Source: Maribacter arcticus (GTDB taxonomy: Bacteria; Bacteroidota; Bacteroidia; Flavobacteriales; Flavobacteriaceae). Taken from it: a stretch of DNA of 64,000 nucleotides. The stretch spans positions 62,001 to 126,000 of the forward strand of contig NZ_FUYL01000007.1 in assembly GCF_900167935.1 (NCBI RefSeq). The letters are read 5' to 3'. This document shows, piece after piece, positions 50,564 to 63,408 of this stretch; position 1 is the stretch's first letter, and the number at the start of each line of letters is the position of its first letter. The position numbers and the translations under genes were made by a program. Below the pieces are notes generated by a model. It saw nothing but the letters and a program-made list of their open reading frames with translations, was not told the DNA's origin and made no database searches.

Positions 50564-50963
50564 ATGGGATAATTGAGCTGTTACTAACTACATCAGCAGT
50601 AAACAGAATAGGATAAAAACGTTATAAATCGAATTATAAATGAGAATCTAATTTCATTGGTAAAGCATCACTTATAAATTGTCGTTATAGTTTCGAATGC
50701 TAAAAACAGGCAAATGTAGTCTGTAAGTCATTAAAATCTAGTAATTAATAAAATAATAGATGGGTTTGGGTATAAATGCTGTCTTCGAAAACCCTTTCGA
50801 AAGTTTTGATATTATAATCTATAGGAGTACTTGAGCTTAGCACTTGAACGCTATAGAATTATGTTGCTCCAATAATTTTAATTAGCGCTTGATATAAAGT
50901 ATCTTTGAGGAGATTTTAGTAGTTTTAAAGCAAACACAAACCTTAAAAATAATATTACAATAA
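50564..50963. other. 400-bp gap between esterase and transketolase genes
   Basis: AT-rich and without a credible ORF. It must hold the divergent promoters. A perfect -7 element for transketolase lies at 50900-50907. I see no operator of either Crp/Fnr class. Confidence 0.5.
50900..50907 (+). promoter_or_regulatory. Candidate -7 element of the transketolase promoter
   Basis: TATCTTTG fits TAnnTTTG exactly, about 57 bp before the ATG. The -33 region is not clear. Confidence 0.45.
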
Positions 50964-52994
50964 ATGAATAAGGAACTAGATCAATTAGCAGCTGATAATA
51001 TAAGGGCATTAGCAGTAGCCATGGTGGAAAAGGCAAATTCTGGACACCCAGGCGGACCGATGGGAGGCGCAGACTACATGCACATTTTATACTCTGAATT
51101 TTTCAACTACGATCCTTCAGATATGCAGTGGCCATTTCGTGACCGTTTTTTCATGGATGCAGGGCACTTATCAACTTTAATGTATGCTCAGTATTATCTA
51201 TTGGGTAATTACGAAAAAAATGATGTCGCTAATTTCAGACAATGGGGTTCAGTAACTCCTGGTCACCCAGAAGTTGATGTGGCAAGAGGAATTGAAAATA
51301 CATCAGGACCATTAGGTCAAGGTCATACCATGGGAGTAGGAGCTGCAGTTGCGGCAAATTTCTTAAAAGCTCGTTTTGGAGATTGGATGAACCATAAAAT
51401 TTATGGTTTTATTTCTGATGGTGGTGTACAAGAAGAAATATCGCAAGGTGCAGGTAGAATTGCTGGCCATTTAGGTTTAAGCAATTTTATTATGTTCTAC
51501 GATTCTAATGATGTTCAACTTTCATCTAAAACAGATGAGGTTACTTCTGAGAATACAGCAATGAAGTACGAATCATGGGGGTGGAAAGTTGTTACTATCG
51601 ACGGTCATGACCATGAGCAAATAAGAAAAGCACTTTCAGATGCTAACGCAGAAACTGAAAGGCCTACCTTGATTATTGGTAAAACGATAATGGGTAAAGG
51701 TTGCGTAACTACAGATGGTTCACCTTATGAAGGGTATACGGAACTGCACGGTAAGCCAATTGGCGATACAGGTGCAGATTATGAAAAAACCTTATTGAAT
51801 TTAGGTGCCGATGTAGCGAATCCTTTTGATATCTATTCAAAAGTAGAAGAATACTATGAAGGCATTATTAATAAAAAGAAAGACGAAGCTCAGGCTAAGA
51901 AGAAAGAAATAGATGCATGGCGTTCAGAGAATGTTGAGCTTTCTGCAAAATTAGACGGATTCTTAGAAGGTAAATTACCTAATCTTGATTTTAGTTCTAT
52001 TGAACAAAAAGATGGTCAGGCGACGCGTGCGGCTTCATCTAATGTTTTAGCGTATTTAGCACAGAACGTTGAGAACATGATTGTTTCTTCTGCCGATTTA
52101 TCGAACAGTGATAAAACTGATGGTTTCTTAAAGAAAACTCACATTTTAAAGAAAGGTGATTTCTCCGGTGCTTTCTTACAAGCAGGTGTTGCAGAGTTAA
52201 CAATGACGGCAATGGCTAACGGTATCGCGCTTCACGGTGGTGCTATTCCAGTAGTTGCAACGTTCTTCGTATTCTCCGATTATATGAAACCGGCAATACG
52301 TTTAAGTTGTATACAAGAACTACCGGTGAAATTTGTTTGGACTCATGATGCCTTTAGAGTAGGTGAAGACGGACCAACTCACCAACCTGTCGAGCAAGAA
52401 GCTCAAATACGATTATTAGAGAAATTGAAGAACCATAGCCATGAACAGAGTTTTGTTGCTTTGCGTCCTGCAGATTCTCAAGAGACCAATGTAGCATGGA
52501 AAATGGCTATGGAAAATACTAAGACCCCAACCGGACTTATTTTGTCTAGACAAGGTATTAAAGATGTTCCTGCAAAAAGTGGTAACCGTTACCAAGAAGC
52601 TCTAGGAGCTGAAAAAGGTGGTTATTTAATACAAGAAGTTGCGGATCCAGATGTGATTTTAATTGCAAATGGTTCTGAGGTTGCAACTTTAGTCGCTGCA
52701 ACCAAATTGTTAGAGGAAAAAGAAGGTCTTAAAGTAAATATAGCGTCTATACCATCAGAAGGTATTTTCAGACAACAATCTGAAGCATACCAAGAAAAGG
52801 TAATTCCGCCGAACAAACCAGTTTTCGGACTTACAGCAGGTTTGCCAGTAAACTTGGAAGGATTAGCAGGAGCTAACGGAAAAGTGTTTGGATTAGAGCA
52901 TTTTGGATATTCTGCACCAGCAAGTGTATTGGATGAGAAATTCGGATTCACCGGAGATCAAGTGTATAAAGAAGTAATGGATTTTTTAAACTAA
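50964..52994 (+). CDS. tkt: Transketolase
   Basis: A 676-residue full-length transketolase. It shows NSGHPGGPMGGADY near the N-terminus, GPLGQGHTMGVGAA, and a thiamine diphosphate/Mg region reading ISDGGVQEE with FYDSND rather than the textbook GDG form. The pyrimidine domain has VGEDGPTHQPVEQ, and a C-terminal domain follows. It transfers two-carbon units between sugar phosphates. The transaldolase gene follows after 26 bp, so the two form an operon. Confidence 0.96.
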   Translation: MNKELDQLAADNIRALAVAMVEKANSGHPGGPMGGADYMHILYSEFFNYDPSDMQWPFRDRFFMDAGHLSTLMYAQYYLLGNYEKNDVANFRQWGSVTPGHPEVDVARGIENTSGPLGQGHTMGVGAAVAANFLKARFGDWMNHKIYGFISDGGVQEEISQGAGRIAGHLGLSNFIMFYDSNDVQLSSKTDEVTSENTAMKYESWGWKVVTIDGHDHEQIRKALSDANAETERPTLIIGKTIMGKGCVTTDGSPYEGYTELHGKPIGDTGADYEKTLLNLGADVANPFDIYSKVEEYYEGIINKKKDEAQAKKKEIDAWRSENVELSAKLDGFLEGKLPNLDFSSIEQKDGQATRAASSNVLAYLAQNVENMIVSSADLSNSDKTDGFLKKTHILKKGDFSGAFLQAGVAELTMTAMANGIALHGGAIPVVATFFVFSDYMKPAIRLSCIQELPVKFVWTHDAFRVGEDGPTHQPVEQEAQIRLLEKLKNHSHEQSFVALRPADSQETNVAWKMAMENTKTPTGLILSRQGIKDVPAKSGNRYQEALGAEKGGYLIQEVADPDVILIANGSEVATLVAATKLLEEKEGLKVNIASIPSEGIFRQQSEAYQEKVIPPNKPVFGLTAGLPVNLEGLAGANGKVFGLEHFGYSAPASVLDEKFGFTGDQVYKEVMDFLN

Positions 52995-53020
52995 GTAATC
53001 ATTTTTAAAATAGATAACAG

Positions 53021-53674
53021 ATGAAATTTTTTATAGATACAGCAAATTTAGACGAGATTAAGGAAGCTCAAGATATGGGTATTTTAGATGGTGTAACTAC
53101 CAATCCTTCCTTAATGGCAAAAGAAGGTATTACAGGTGCAGAAAACATTATGGCACATTACAAGAAAATTTGTGACCTTGTAGATGGTGATGTAAGTGCT
53201 GAGGTGATTTCTACCGATTTTGATGGTATGGTAGCAGAAGGCGAGAAGTTGGTTAAAATTAGCCCGCAGATTGTTATTAAAGTACCTATGATTAAAGAAG
53301 GTGTTAAGGCAATCAAGTATTTTTCAGATAAAGGATATAAAACAAACTGTACGTTGGTATTCTCTGTAGGTCAGGCATTATTGGCTGCAAAGGCAGGTGC
53401 AACGTATGTATCTCCTTTCATTGGTCGTTTAGATGATATCTCAACAGATGGTTTAGGTCTTATTGCAGATATTCGTTTGATCTATGATAACTACGGATAT
53501 CAAACTCAAATTTTAGCGGCATCGGTACGTCACGTAATGCACATTATCGATTGTGCTAAACTTGGCTCAGATGTTATGACTGGTGGCTTAAGTTCAATTA
53601 CTGGACTATTGAAACACCCATTAACTGATAGTGGTTTAGAGAAATTCTTAGCTGATTATAATAAAGGGAATTAG
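53021..53674 (+). CDS. Transaldolase, small TalC/fructose-6-phosphate aldolase-like type
   Basis: A 217-residue protein of the short transaldolase class, beginning MKFFIDTANLDEIKEAQDMGILDGVTTNPSL. The Schiff-base lysine lies in IVIKVPM, and YVSPFIGRLDDI and ILAASVRHVMHI are typical. It exchanges three-carbon units in the pentose phosphate pathway; the class also includes fructose-6-phosphate aldolases, but the partner transketolase supports transaldolase. A strong terminator follows. Confidence 0.94.
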   Translation: MKFFIDTANLDEIKEAQDMGILDGVTTNPSLMAKEGITGAENIMAHYKKICDLVDGDVSAEVISTDFDGMVAEGEKLVKISPQIVIKVPMIKEGVKAIKYFSDKGYKTNCTLVFSVGQALLAAKAGATYVSPFIGRLDDISTDGLGLIADIRLIYDNYGYQTQILAASVRHVMHIIDCAKLGSDVMTGGLSSITGLLKHPLTDSGLEKFLADYNKGN

Positions 53675-53700
53675 TCTTTAAAAATAATTTAGATTTAGTA

Positions 53701-53731
53701 AAAAGCATCACTGAAAAGTGATGCTTTTTTT
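53701..53731 (+). terminator. Rho-independent terminator after the transaldolase gene
   Basis: Perfect 12-bp arms (53701-53712 and 53717-53728), GAAA loop, then a run of T. Confidence 0.93.
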
Positions 53732-53810
53732 GTGGTACATTAGTAGGTATAAGGAGATGTCATTATTGACCATATTCCATTGTTGTAAACAATTAGAAAG
53801 TATTTTAACA

Positions 53811-54917
53811 ATGAACAAATTAAAATTCACAAAAGACAAAGGTTCTGACTTTTATAAAGAACTTAACGAGAGAATTGAGCAGTACTTTTCGACAAAAAAT
53901 ATTCAAAAAACAGGGAATAAGATTATGGTATTTAAAATAATCATGTATTTCAGTCTTGACATACTGTTTTATGCTCTTATGATTACCAGTATATCAACAA
54001 TTGCGTTTTACTCTTTCTATTTGCTCATGGGACTTTCTATACTTTTAACAGCGTTTAATATTTCTCATGATGCAGCTCATGGGGTTGCAGTAAAAAGCAA
54101 ATTTTGGAACAAGCTTTTGTTTTCGCTTAGTTTTAATCTCCAAGGAAATAACGCATATGTATGGGGGAAGAACCACAATGAGTCCCATCATTTATATACA
54201 AATATAGAAGGAAGCGATATTGATGTGCTCAATAACCCAGTACTGAGAATGACTTCAACCCAACCGCTAAAAACATTTCATAAATATCAATACCTCTATG
54301 CACCAATATTAAGTTTACTATATTCTATCAACTGGTTCTTTGTTCGTGAGTTTCTAATGCTTTTTAGAAAGTCAAGCAGAACGATTAAGGTTAATATGCC
54401 TTTTGTGGAGGTTATAAAACTCATTTTATTTAAGCTGCTTTACATTGGCTATATGATTATATTACCTGTCTATTTATTACCTTTTGGTATTTACAATGTT
54501 CTTTTGGCTTTTATTTTAAATCACTTTATGGTCTCTATTGTTTTCACAAGTGTACTAGGCGTTTCTCATTTGTCTGATTATGTAGAACACCCAACTCCAG
54601 ATAAAGAAGGGAAACTACCAATTAGCTGGCCTACTTTACAAATGAGTACCTCGGTTGACTATAATGCCAAGAGCACTTTTTTAAACTGGACCTTAGGCGG
54701 ATTTAATGCACACGCTATGCATCATATTTTGCCTAACATTAGCCATGTTCATTACCTTAACCTACTCCCGATATTTATTGAAACAGCTCAAAAACATGGG
54801 ATTAATTACATGAATATGTCTTATGGACAAGCATTGAGGTCTTATTACAGGTTCCTTTATAAAATGGGGCGTCAACAATCAATTATACCCCTTACATATG
54901 AAAGCAAAGCATCTTAA
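53811..54917 (+). CDS. Membrane fatty acid desaturase, first of a tandem pair
   Basis: I choose the ATG at 53811 (368 residues): the longer open frame starts inside the preceding terminator and its extra N-terminus looks non-coding. Three histidine boxes are visible: HDAAH at 86-90, HNESHH at 122-127 and HAMHH at 301-305, with several membrane helices between. These bind the di-iron centre of acyl-lipid or acyl-CoA desaturases. It overlaps the next desaturase by 20 bp. Substrate and double-bond position cannot be read. Confidence 0.88.
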   Translation: MNKLKFTKDKGSDFYKELNERIEQYFSTKNIQKTGNKIMVFKIIMYFSLDILFYALMITSISTIAFYSFYLLMGLSILLTAFNISHDAAHGVAVKSKFWNKLLFSLSFNLQGNNAYVWGKNHNESHHLYTNIEGSDIDVLNNPVLRMTSTQPLKTFHKYQYLYAPILSLLYSINWFFVREFLMLFRKSSRTIKVNMPFVEVIKLILFKLLYIGYMIILPVYLLPFGIYNVLLAFILNHFMVSIVFTSVLGVSHLSDYVEHPTPDKEGKLPISWPTLQMSTSVDYNAKSTFLNWTLGGFNAHAMHHILPNISHVHYLNLLPIFIETAQKHGINYMNMSYGQALRSYYRFLYKMGRQQSIIPLTYESKAS

Positions 54918-55956
54918 TGTAACTGCTCATACTGATTTGTATAAATCGATTTACAATCAAATTCAGGTGAAACTTCCAATGGATAAACGAAAAGCCAACA
55001 GGTATTTTGTGCTTAAAGGTTTGTTCTATTTTAGCTTGGCCATCACTAGCTACATATTAATCTATACAATAAGTAATCCCATTGCTTTTGTTTTGAATTT
55101 TGTGTTATTTGGATTTATAGCTGTTTTACTTTGTTTCAATTTTGCGCATGACCTGAGTCATCATTCAATTTTTAAACACCCCTTTTGGGACAATTTGTTT
55201 TTTGAGTTTATCTATACCTTGGTAGGGGCTCACCCGGAGGCATGGAAAAAAAGACATATTAACTCTCATCACATTGCTCCAAATGTGGCAAACTTTGATA
55301 CAGACTTAGCTATAACTGGATTAATTCGAGTATTACCACAAGGCAGTCGTAAATGGTACCATAAGTACCAATACATATATGCTCCCTTTGCTTATATGTC
55401 ATATTCCTTTTATTGGGTATTTATGAAGGACTTCATTGTTTTGAGACAATTTGCACCCAAAGCAAAAAAACAACAATTGAGATACTTGGTTACTTTTATT
55501 GCTCTAAAATCATTTTACTTATTCTATTTATTAATCCTTCCAATTTTGTATTCTCTTCAATCTATTTGGGTTGTTTTAACTGCCTTTTTAGCAATGCACA
55601 TGGTACAATCTTTGTATACGCTTTTCACTTTTTTTATCACCCATCACGTGAATGGCGCAAACTATCCAACCGCTAATAAAGAGGGGTTGATAAATACGTC
55701 ATGGTTTATGAATCAAATAAAAAGCTCGAATGACTTTTATCCTTTTAGTAATATGGCTAACTTCATTTTTGGTGGCGTAAATAACCATATTGCCCATCAC
55801 TTATTCCCTAATATCAGCCATTATCATTATCCAAAACTAAACCGAATTTTGTATGATGCACTATTAGAAAACAACATTATACCTAATCAAACAACCTACC
55901 TAGGTGGAGTCATTTCACATTTAAAACTATTAAAAAAAAGAGGGGTTCAGAATTAA
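54898..55956 (+). CDS. Membrane fatty acid desaturase, second of a tandem pair
   Basis: A 352-residue paralogue of the preceding protein with boxes HDLSHH (84-89), HINSHH (120-125) and HIAHH near residue 300, and the same KWYHKYQYIYAPF-like central segment as the first copy (FHKYQYLYAPI). It starts 20 bp inside the preceding gene, so translation is coupled. Two different desaturases in one transcript suggest two-step desaturation or alternative chain specificities. The 128-bp gap to the next gene shows nothing notable. Confidence 0.88.
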   Translation: MKAKHLNVTAHTDLYKSIYNQIQVKLPMDKRKANRYFVLKGLFYFSLAITSYILIYTISNPIAFVLNFVLFGFIAVLLCFNFAHDLSHHSIFKHPFWDNLFFEFIYTLVGAHPEAWKKRHINSHHIAPNVANFDTDLAITGLIRVLPQGSRKWYHKYQYIYAPFAYMSYSFYWVFMKDFIVLRQFAPKAKKQQLRYLVTFIALKSFYLFYLLILPILYSLQSIWVVLTAFLAMHMVQSLYTLFTFFITHHVNGANYPTANKEGLINTSWFMNQIKSSNDFYPFSNMANFIFGGVNNHIAHHLFPNISHYHYPKLNRILYDALLENNIIPNQTTYLGGVISHLKLLKKRGVQN

Positions 55957-56084
55957 ATAACAGTTTAGAACACTGTATCCTAAGAAATACTCTAGTCCAG
56001 TTCACTAAAGTAAATTAATATTTTATTTTTTTGAAACTGATATAGTAGTATTGATTTAACTGTATTTGGATTATATTTAATTGT

Positions 56085-57218
56085 ATGAAGAATACATTGG
56101 TTAATCTAAGAAAAGAGTTACATCAACACCCTGAACTTTCTGGTCAAGAGCATACCACTGCAAAACGTATTGTTGAATTTGTAAAGGATTATCACCCAAC
56201 CAACATCATTGAAAATATCGGTGGGGAAGGGGTAGCTATTATCTATGAGTTTGGGAATAATGGGGCAACCGTGGTCATTCGATGCGAACTAGATGCGTTA
56301 CCAATTTTAGAGGAAAATACTTTTGAACATCATTCTAAAAACAAGGGCGTTTCGCATAAATGCGGGCATGACGGGCATATGGCAATAGTGGCTGGGTTAT
56401 CGATTTGGTTAAAAGAGGCCGAATTCAAAAATGGAAAAGTGGTGTTACTTTTTCAGCCTGCAGAAGAAACAGGAAAAGGTGCAGCAAAGATTTTAGCAGA
56501 TGCTAAGTTTACAAACCTTGCGCCAGATTATGTTTTTGCGCTTCATAATTTACCAGGTCAGAAATTACATTCTATACTAGTGAAACCAGGCTATTTTACA
56601 GCCACGGTACAAAGTATATGTATTCAATTGAAAGGAAAAAAAGCACATGCTTCTGAACCAGAAAATGGAGTGAATCCGTCACTAGCAGCGGCAGAGTTGA
56701 TTCAGGTGTTTTCCTCGTTTGCTAATCCGAATTTTGAAAGTGATGATTTTTCATTGTTGACACCGATTTGTATAAACATTGGTGAGAAAACCTACGGTAT
56801 TTCCCCTGAAAATGCAGAGCTGCACTATACAATTCGAACATGGAGCGGACAGCTAATGAGCGAGTTAGAAGATAAGATTAAAGATGCAGTTAATGTTATG
56901 GCTAAAAAGTATCAATTGAGTTATAACATCGATTGGTTCGAGTTTTTTCCGGCTTCCGAAAACAATGTATTCTGTACTGAATTAGTAGAAAAGGTGGCTG
57001 CGCAAAAAGGATTCGACTTAATAAAGATACATTCCCCACTTCGGTTTGGCGAAGATTTTGGATGGTTTTCTCAAAACTATAAAAGTGCTATTTTCGGATT
57101 AGGTGCTGGCGAACAGCATCCGTCTTTGCATCATGCTAATTATGATTTCCCCGATGAATTAATAGATACTGGTCTACTGATGTTTAAAGGTTTGATTGAA
57201 GAGATTTTAGGAAAATAG
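56085..57218 (+). CDS. M20D-family amidohydrolase / aminoacyl hydrolase
   Basis: A 377-residue cytoplasmic metallohydrolase. It starts with the family pattern LRKELHQHPELSGQEHTTA, has the metal region SHKCGHDGHMA (Cys93, His95, His98), then LLFQPAEETGKGAAKIL and a dimerisation domain, ending with GAGEQHPSLHHANYDFPD. Relatives hydrolyse N-acyl amino acids, hippurate or IAA conjugates. It stands 33 bp before the sulfatase gene on the same strand; a functional link is not evident. Confidence 0.92.
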   Translation: MKNTLVNLRKELHQHPELSGQEHTTAKRIVEFVKDYHPTNIIENIGGEGVAIIYEFGNNGATVVIRCELDALPILEENTFEHHSKNKGVSHKCGHDGHMAIVAGLSIWLKEAEFKNGKVVLLFQPAEETGKGAAKILADAKFTNLAPDYVFALHNLPGQKLHSILVKPGYFTATVQSICIQLKGKKAHASEPENGVNPSLAAAELIQVFSSFANPNFESDDFSLLTPICINIGEKTYGISPENAELHYTIRTWSGQLMSELEDKIKDAVNVMAKKYQLSYNIDWFEFFPASENNVFCTELVEKVAAQKGFDLIKIHSPLRFGEDFGWFSQNYKSAIFGLGAGEQHPSLHHANYDFPDELIDTGLLMFKGLIEEILGK

Positions 57219-57251
57219 GTATCTTTAGTATAACCATCCAATCCGTCTGAA

Positions 57252-58814
57252 ATGAAAAATCTGATTCTTTTAAACCTAATAACTATTCTCCTCTTTTCAT
57301 GTCAAGAAGAAAAGAAGGCAATTGAACCCGAAGTGCAAAAACCAAATATCATTTACATTTTAGCCGATGATTTGGGTTATGCGGAAATTGGGGTTTTCGG
57401 TCAAGAGAAAATAGAAACGCCTAATATAGATGCCCTAGGGAAAGAGGGAGTGATTTTTACCCAGCATTATTCTAGTGCGCCCGTATGTGCACCAGCCCGA
57501 TATATGTTTTTAACAGGAAAACATTCTGGTAAAGCCTTTATACGTGGCAATGATGAATGGAACGACCGCGGTGATGTTTGGAACTATAAAGCCATGGCAA
57601 AAGACTCTACTTTAGAAGGTCAACGCCCAGTACCGAAAGGAACGAAGACCATCGCTAATTATCTTAAAGATGACGGCTATAAAACGGCACTAGTAGGTAA
57701 ATGGGGCTTAGGCGCACCACATACACATTCTATTCCCAATGAAATGGGTTTTGATTTTTTCTACGGCTTTAATTGCCAACGACAGGCACATACATATTAT
57801 CCGCTACACTTATACAAAAACAGAAATAGGGTTCATTTAGCCAATGATACCATTGCACCTAGTACACCATTTACAAAAGATGCAGACCCTAAGAATCCAG
57901 AAAGCTATAAAGATTATACATTAACAGACTATGCACCAGATTTAATGTTTAAAGAGTTGACTGGTTTTGTGTCTGAGAATAAAGACAATCCGTTTTTCTT
58001 GTATTGGGCAACTCCGATTCCGCATGTAGCGTTGCAAGCGCCACAACGTTGGGTTGATTATTATATTAAAAAATTCGGACCAGAAGAACCTTATTTATCA
58101 GGTGAAGGCAATGGATATTTTTCACATCAGAATCCGCATGCGGCCTATGCTGCCATGGTTTCCTATTTCGATGAGAATGTAGGTAAGTTGGTGAAGCAGT
58201 TAAAAGACGAAGGTATTTATGATAATACGCTGATCGTTTTTACATCGGATAACGGCCCAAGTTACGCTGGTGGCGCCGACCCCGAATTCTTTGATAGTGC
58301 TAAACCATTTGATGGAAAATATGGCAAAGGAAAAGGCTTCGTGTATGAAGGCGGAATTCGGGTACCCACGTTCTTTACATGGCCAAATAAGATAAAGGCA
58401 GGTACTACGAGCGACCTACCTTCGGCACATTATGATATGCTGGCCACATTTGCCGATATGGTTGATACACCATTTAAAGAACAAACGGATGGTATAAGTT
58501 TTTTACCCACTTTACTGGGTGAAGAAAATCAGGTTCAACACGAATTTCTGTATTGGGAGTTTCCTGAATATGGAGGTCAAGTAGCTATTAGAATGGGTGA
58601 TTGGAAGGTTATACGTCAGCACCTAAATGATGACAAAGAACCTACGTTAGAATTATATAATCTAAAAGATGATCCTACTGAGCAAGTAAATGTTGCTGCA
58701 CAGCATCCTGAAATATTAGAACGAGCAGCGGCCATCTTTAAAAAAGAGCATGCTACAGCAGAAACGGAACGCTTTCAAATTCCTCTTATAGAAAAAGGGT
58801 TGTTAGAAAGATAA
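57252..58814 (+). CDS. Sulfatase (arylsulfatase-type), lipoprotein
   Basis: A 520-residue sulfatase of the formylglycine type. The lipobox ILLFSC (Cys17) predicts a lipid-anchored surface or periplasmic protein. Calcium ligands start in ILADDLGYAEIG (Asp39, Asp40). The modification site is C-A-P-A-R at 79-83, so Cys79 is converted to formylglycine. GKWGLGAPHTHS and TSDNGPSYAGG are further family marks. It removes sulfate esters, most likely from marine polysaccharide fragments. The FGE that activates it is encoded 3.4 kb downstream, after the GH2 gene. Confidence 0.93.
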   Translation: MKNLILLNLITILLFSCQEEKKAIEPEVQKPNIIYILADDLGYAEIGVFGQEKIETPNIDALGKEGVIFTQHYSSAPVCAPARYMFLTGKHSGKAFIRGNDEWNDRGDVWNYKAMAKDSTLEGQRPVPKGTKTIANYLKDDGYKTALVGKWGLGAPHTHSIPNEMGFDFFYGFNCQRQAHTYYPLHLYKNRNRVHLANDTIAPSTPFTKDADPKNPESYKDYTLTDYAPDLMFKELTGFVSENKDNPFFLYWATPIPHVALQAPQRWVDYYIKKFGPEEPYLSGEGNGYFSHQNPHAAYAAMVSYFDENVGKLVKQLKDEGIYDNTLIVFTSDNGPSYAGGADPEFFDSAKPFDGKYGKGKGFVYEGGIRVPTFFTWPNKIKAGTTSDLPSAHYDMLATFADMVDTPFKEQTDGISFLPTLLGEENQVQHEFLYWEFPEYGGQVAIRMGDWKVIRQHLNDDKEPTLELYNLKDDPTEQVNVAAQHPEILERAAAIFKKEHATAETERFQIPLIEKGLLER

Positions 58815-59010
58815 ATTACCTAGAATATTTTATCGCTTTTTTTTGCATTGGCCAGTTTAATTGTATTTTGCAATGATGGAATAATTAGTTGTATTCGGAA
58901 TTTAATATTGCTCTAATTATCAATACATATTTAAAAATCTATACTAATTGCTATATCATCATTGAACTGGATGAAATGGCATTTTATGGTGCTATTCAAA
59001 ACAGAATTAA

Positions 59011-62211
<3,201 letters not shown>

Positions 62212-62260
62212 GTAGTTGAATAGTAGTACATTTTAAATAAAAAAATTATTCAGTTAGCAG

Positions 62261-63394
62261 ATGAAGAATAGTATTAAAGTACTTGGTTTAAGTATTCTTA
62301 TAGTGATGCTTGCTAACTGTAAGTCAGAAACTAAGGAGAAGAAACGTCCAGAGACAAACACAGTAAAGGAAAATATAACTTCGGAAGTTGAGGAGCATGC
62401 TATTCTAGTTAACAAACCCGATGAATTAATTGCACCAGAAGGCATGGTATGGGTGTCTGGCGCCACGTTTAAACAAGGAGCAGTTGCTGGTGATAAAATG
62501 GCTATGGGCCATGAAAAACCTGCTATAGATGTTTTGGTAGATGGTTTTTTTATGGATGCTACAGAAGTAACCAACAAACAATTTTCAGAATTTGTAGATG
62601 CTACAAGTTATGTGACTATAGCGGAAAGAGGGATAGATTGGGAAGAGCTAAAAAAGCAAGTGCCACCAGGTACACCAAAGCCACATGATTCAATATTACA
62701 ACCTGGTTCATTGACTTTTAAGAAATCCAAGTCTCCAGTTACAAACCTGTATGATTTTTCCCAATGGTGGAACTGGACCATCGGAGCAAACTGGCAACAT
62801 CCAAACGGACCAAAAAGTACTATTAAAGGGAAAGATAATTACCCTGTTGTTCAAATCGCTTATGAAGATGCCTTGGCATATTGTGAATGGGCCAATAGGC
62901 GTTTACCGACAGAGGCTGAATGGGAACTGGCGTCAAGAGCAGGTTCTTACGGTTCCGTATATAATTGGGGTAATGATGTTTCTGTTTTGAGTGAAATGGC
63001 AAATACCTGGGAAGGTGATTTTCCGGTTAGTAATAGCAAAAATGATGGGTTTGAATTACGTGCACCTGTAAAATCATATCCTGCAAACGCTTATGGTCTT
63101 TATGATATGGCAGGTAACGTTTGGGAGTGGACGAGCGATTGGTACAATACCAATTATTATAAAGAGATGAACGGTCAAAATACTGTCTTAATCAATCCAA
63201 TGGGTGCAAATAGTCCGTTTACACCTAATAATCCGCTTGCCAAAGAGAAAGTTATTAAAGGAGGTTCATTTTTATGTAGTGATTCTTATTGTGCTAGTTA
63301 TCGAGTATCTGCTCGTATGGGTTCAAGTATGGATTCTTCATTAGAACACACAGGGTTTAGAACAGTAGTGAGCATAGATATGTTAACTAAATAA
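62261..63394 (+). CDS. Formylglycine-generating enzyme family protein, probable lipoprotein
   Basis: A 377-residue FGE/SUMF1-type protein. The leader ends with MLANC (Cys20), a lipobox-like site. The fold is recognised by MVWVSGATFKQGA, VFMDATEVTNKQFSEFVDATSY-like text, RRLPTEAEWELASRAG, GNVWEWTSDWY, and the active-site segment GGSFLC...SYC with Cys339 and Cys344 spaced as in bacterial copper-dependent FGE. It ends in SSLEHTGFR. It converts the sulfatase Cys to formylglycine. Odd point: FGE must meet unfolded sulfatase, so an exported lipoprotein implies periplasmic activation. Confidence 0.9.
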   Translation: MKNSIKVLGLSILIVMLANCKSETKEKKRPETNTVKENITSEVEEHAILVNKPDELIAPEGMVWVSGATFKQGAVAGDKMAMGHEKPAIDVLVDGFFMDATEVTNKQFSEFVDATSYVTIAERGIDWEELKKQVPPGTPKPHDSILQPGSLTFKKSKSPVTNLYDFSQWWNWTIGANWQHPNGPKSTIKGKDNYPVVQIAYEDALAYCEWANRRLPTEAEWELASRAGSYGSVYNWGNDVSVLSEMANTWEGDFPVSNSKNDGFELRAPVKSYPANAYGLYDMAGNVWEWTSDWYNTNYYKEMNGQNTVLINPMGANSPFTPNNPLAKEKVIKGGSFLCSDSYCASYRVSARMGSSMDSSLEHTGFRTVVSIDMLTK

Positions 63395-63408
63395 TTGGGT
63401 AGTTAGAA

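Noticed and set aside
53718-53810. Upstream extension of the first desaturase frame
   Set aside because: It starts inside the transaldolase terminator and adds residues without family character; the ATG at 53811 is preferred.
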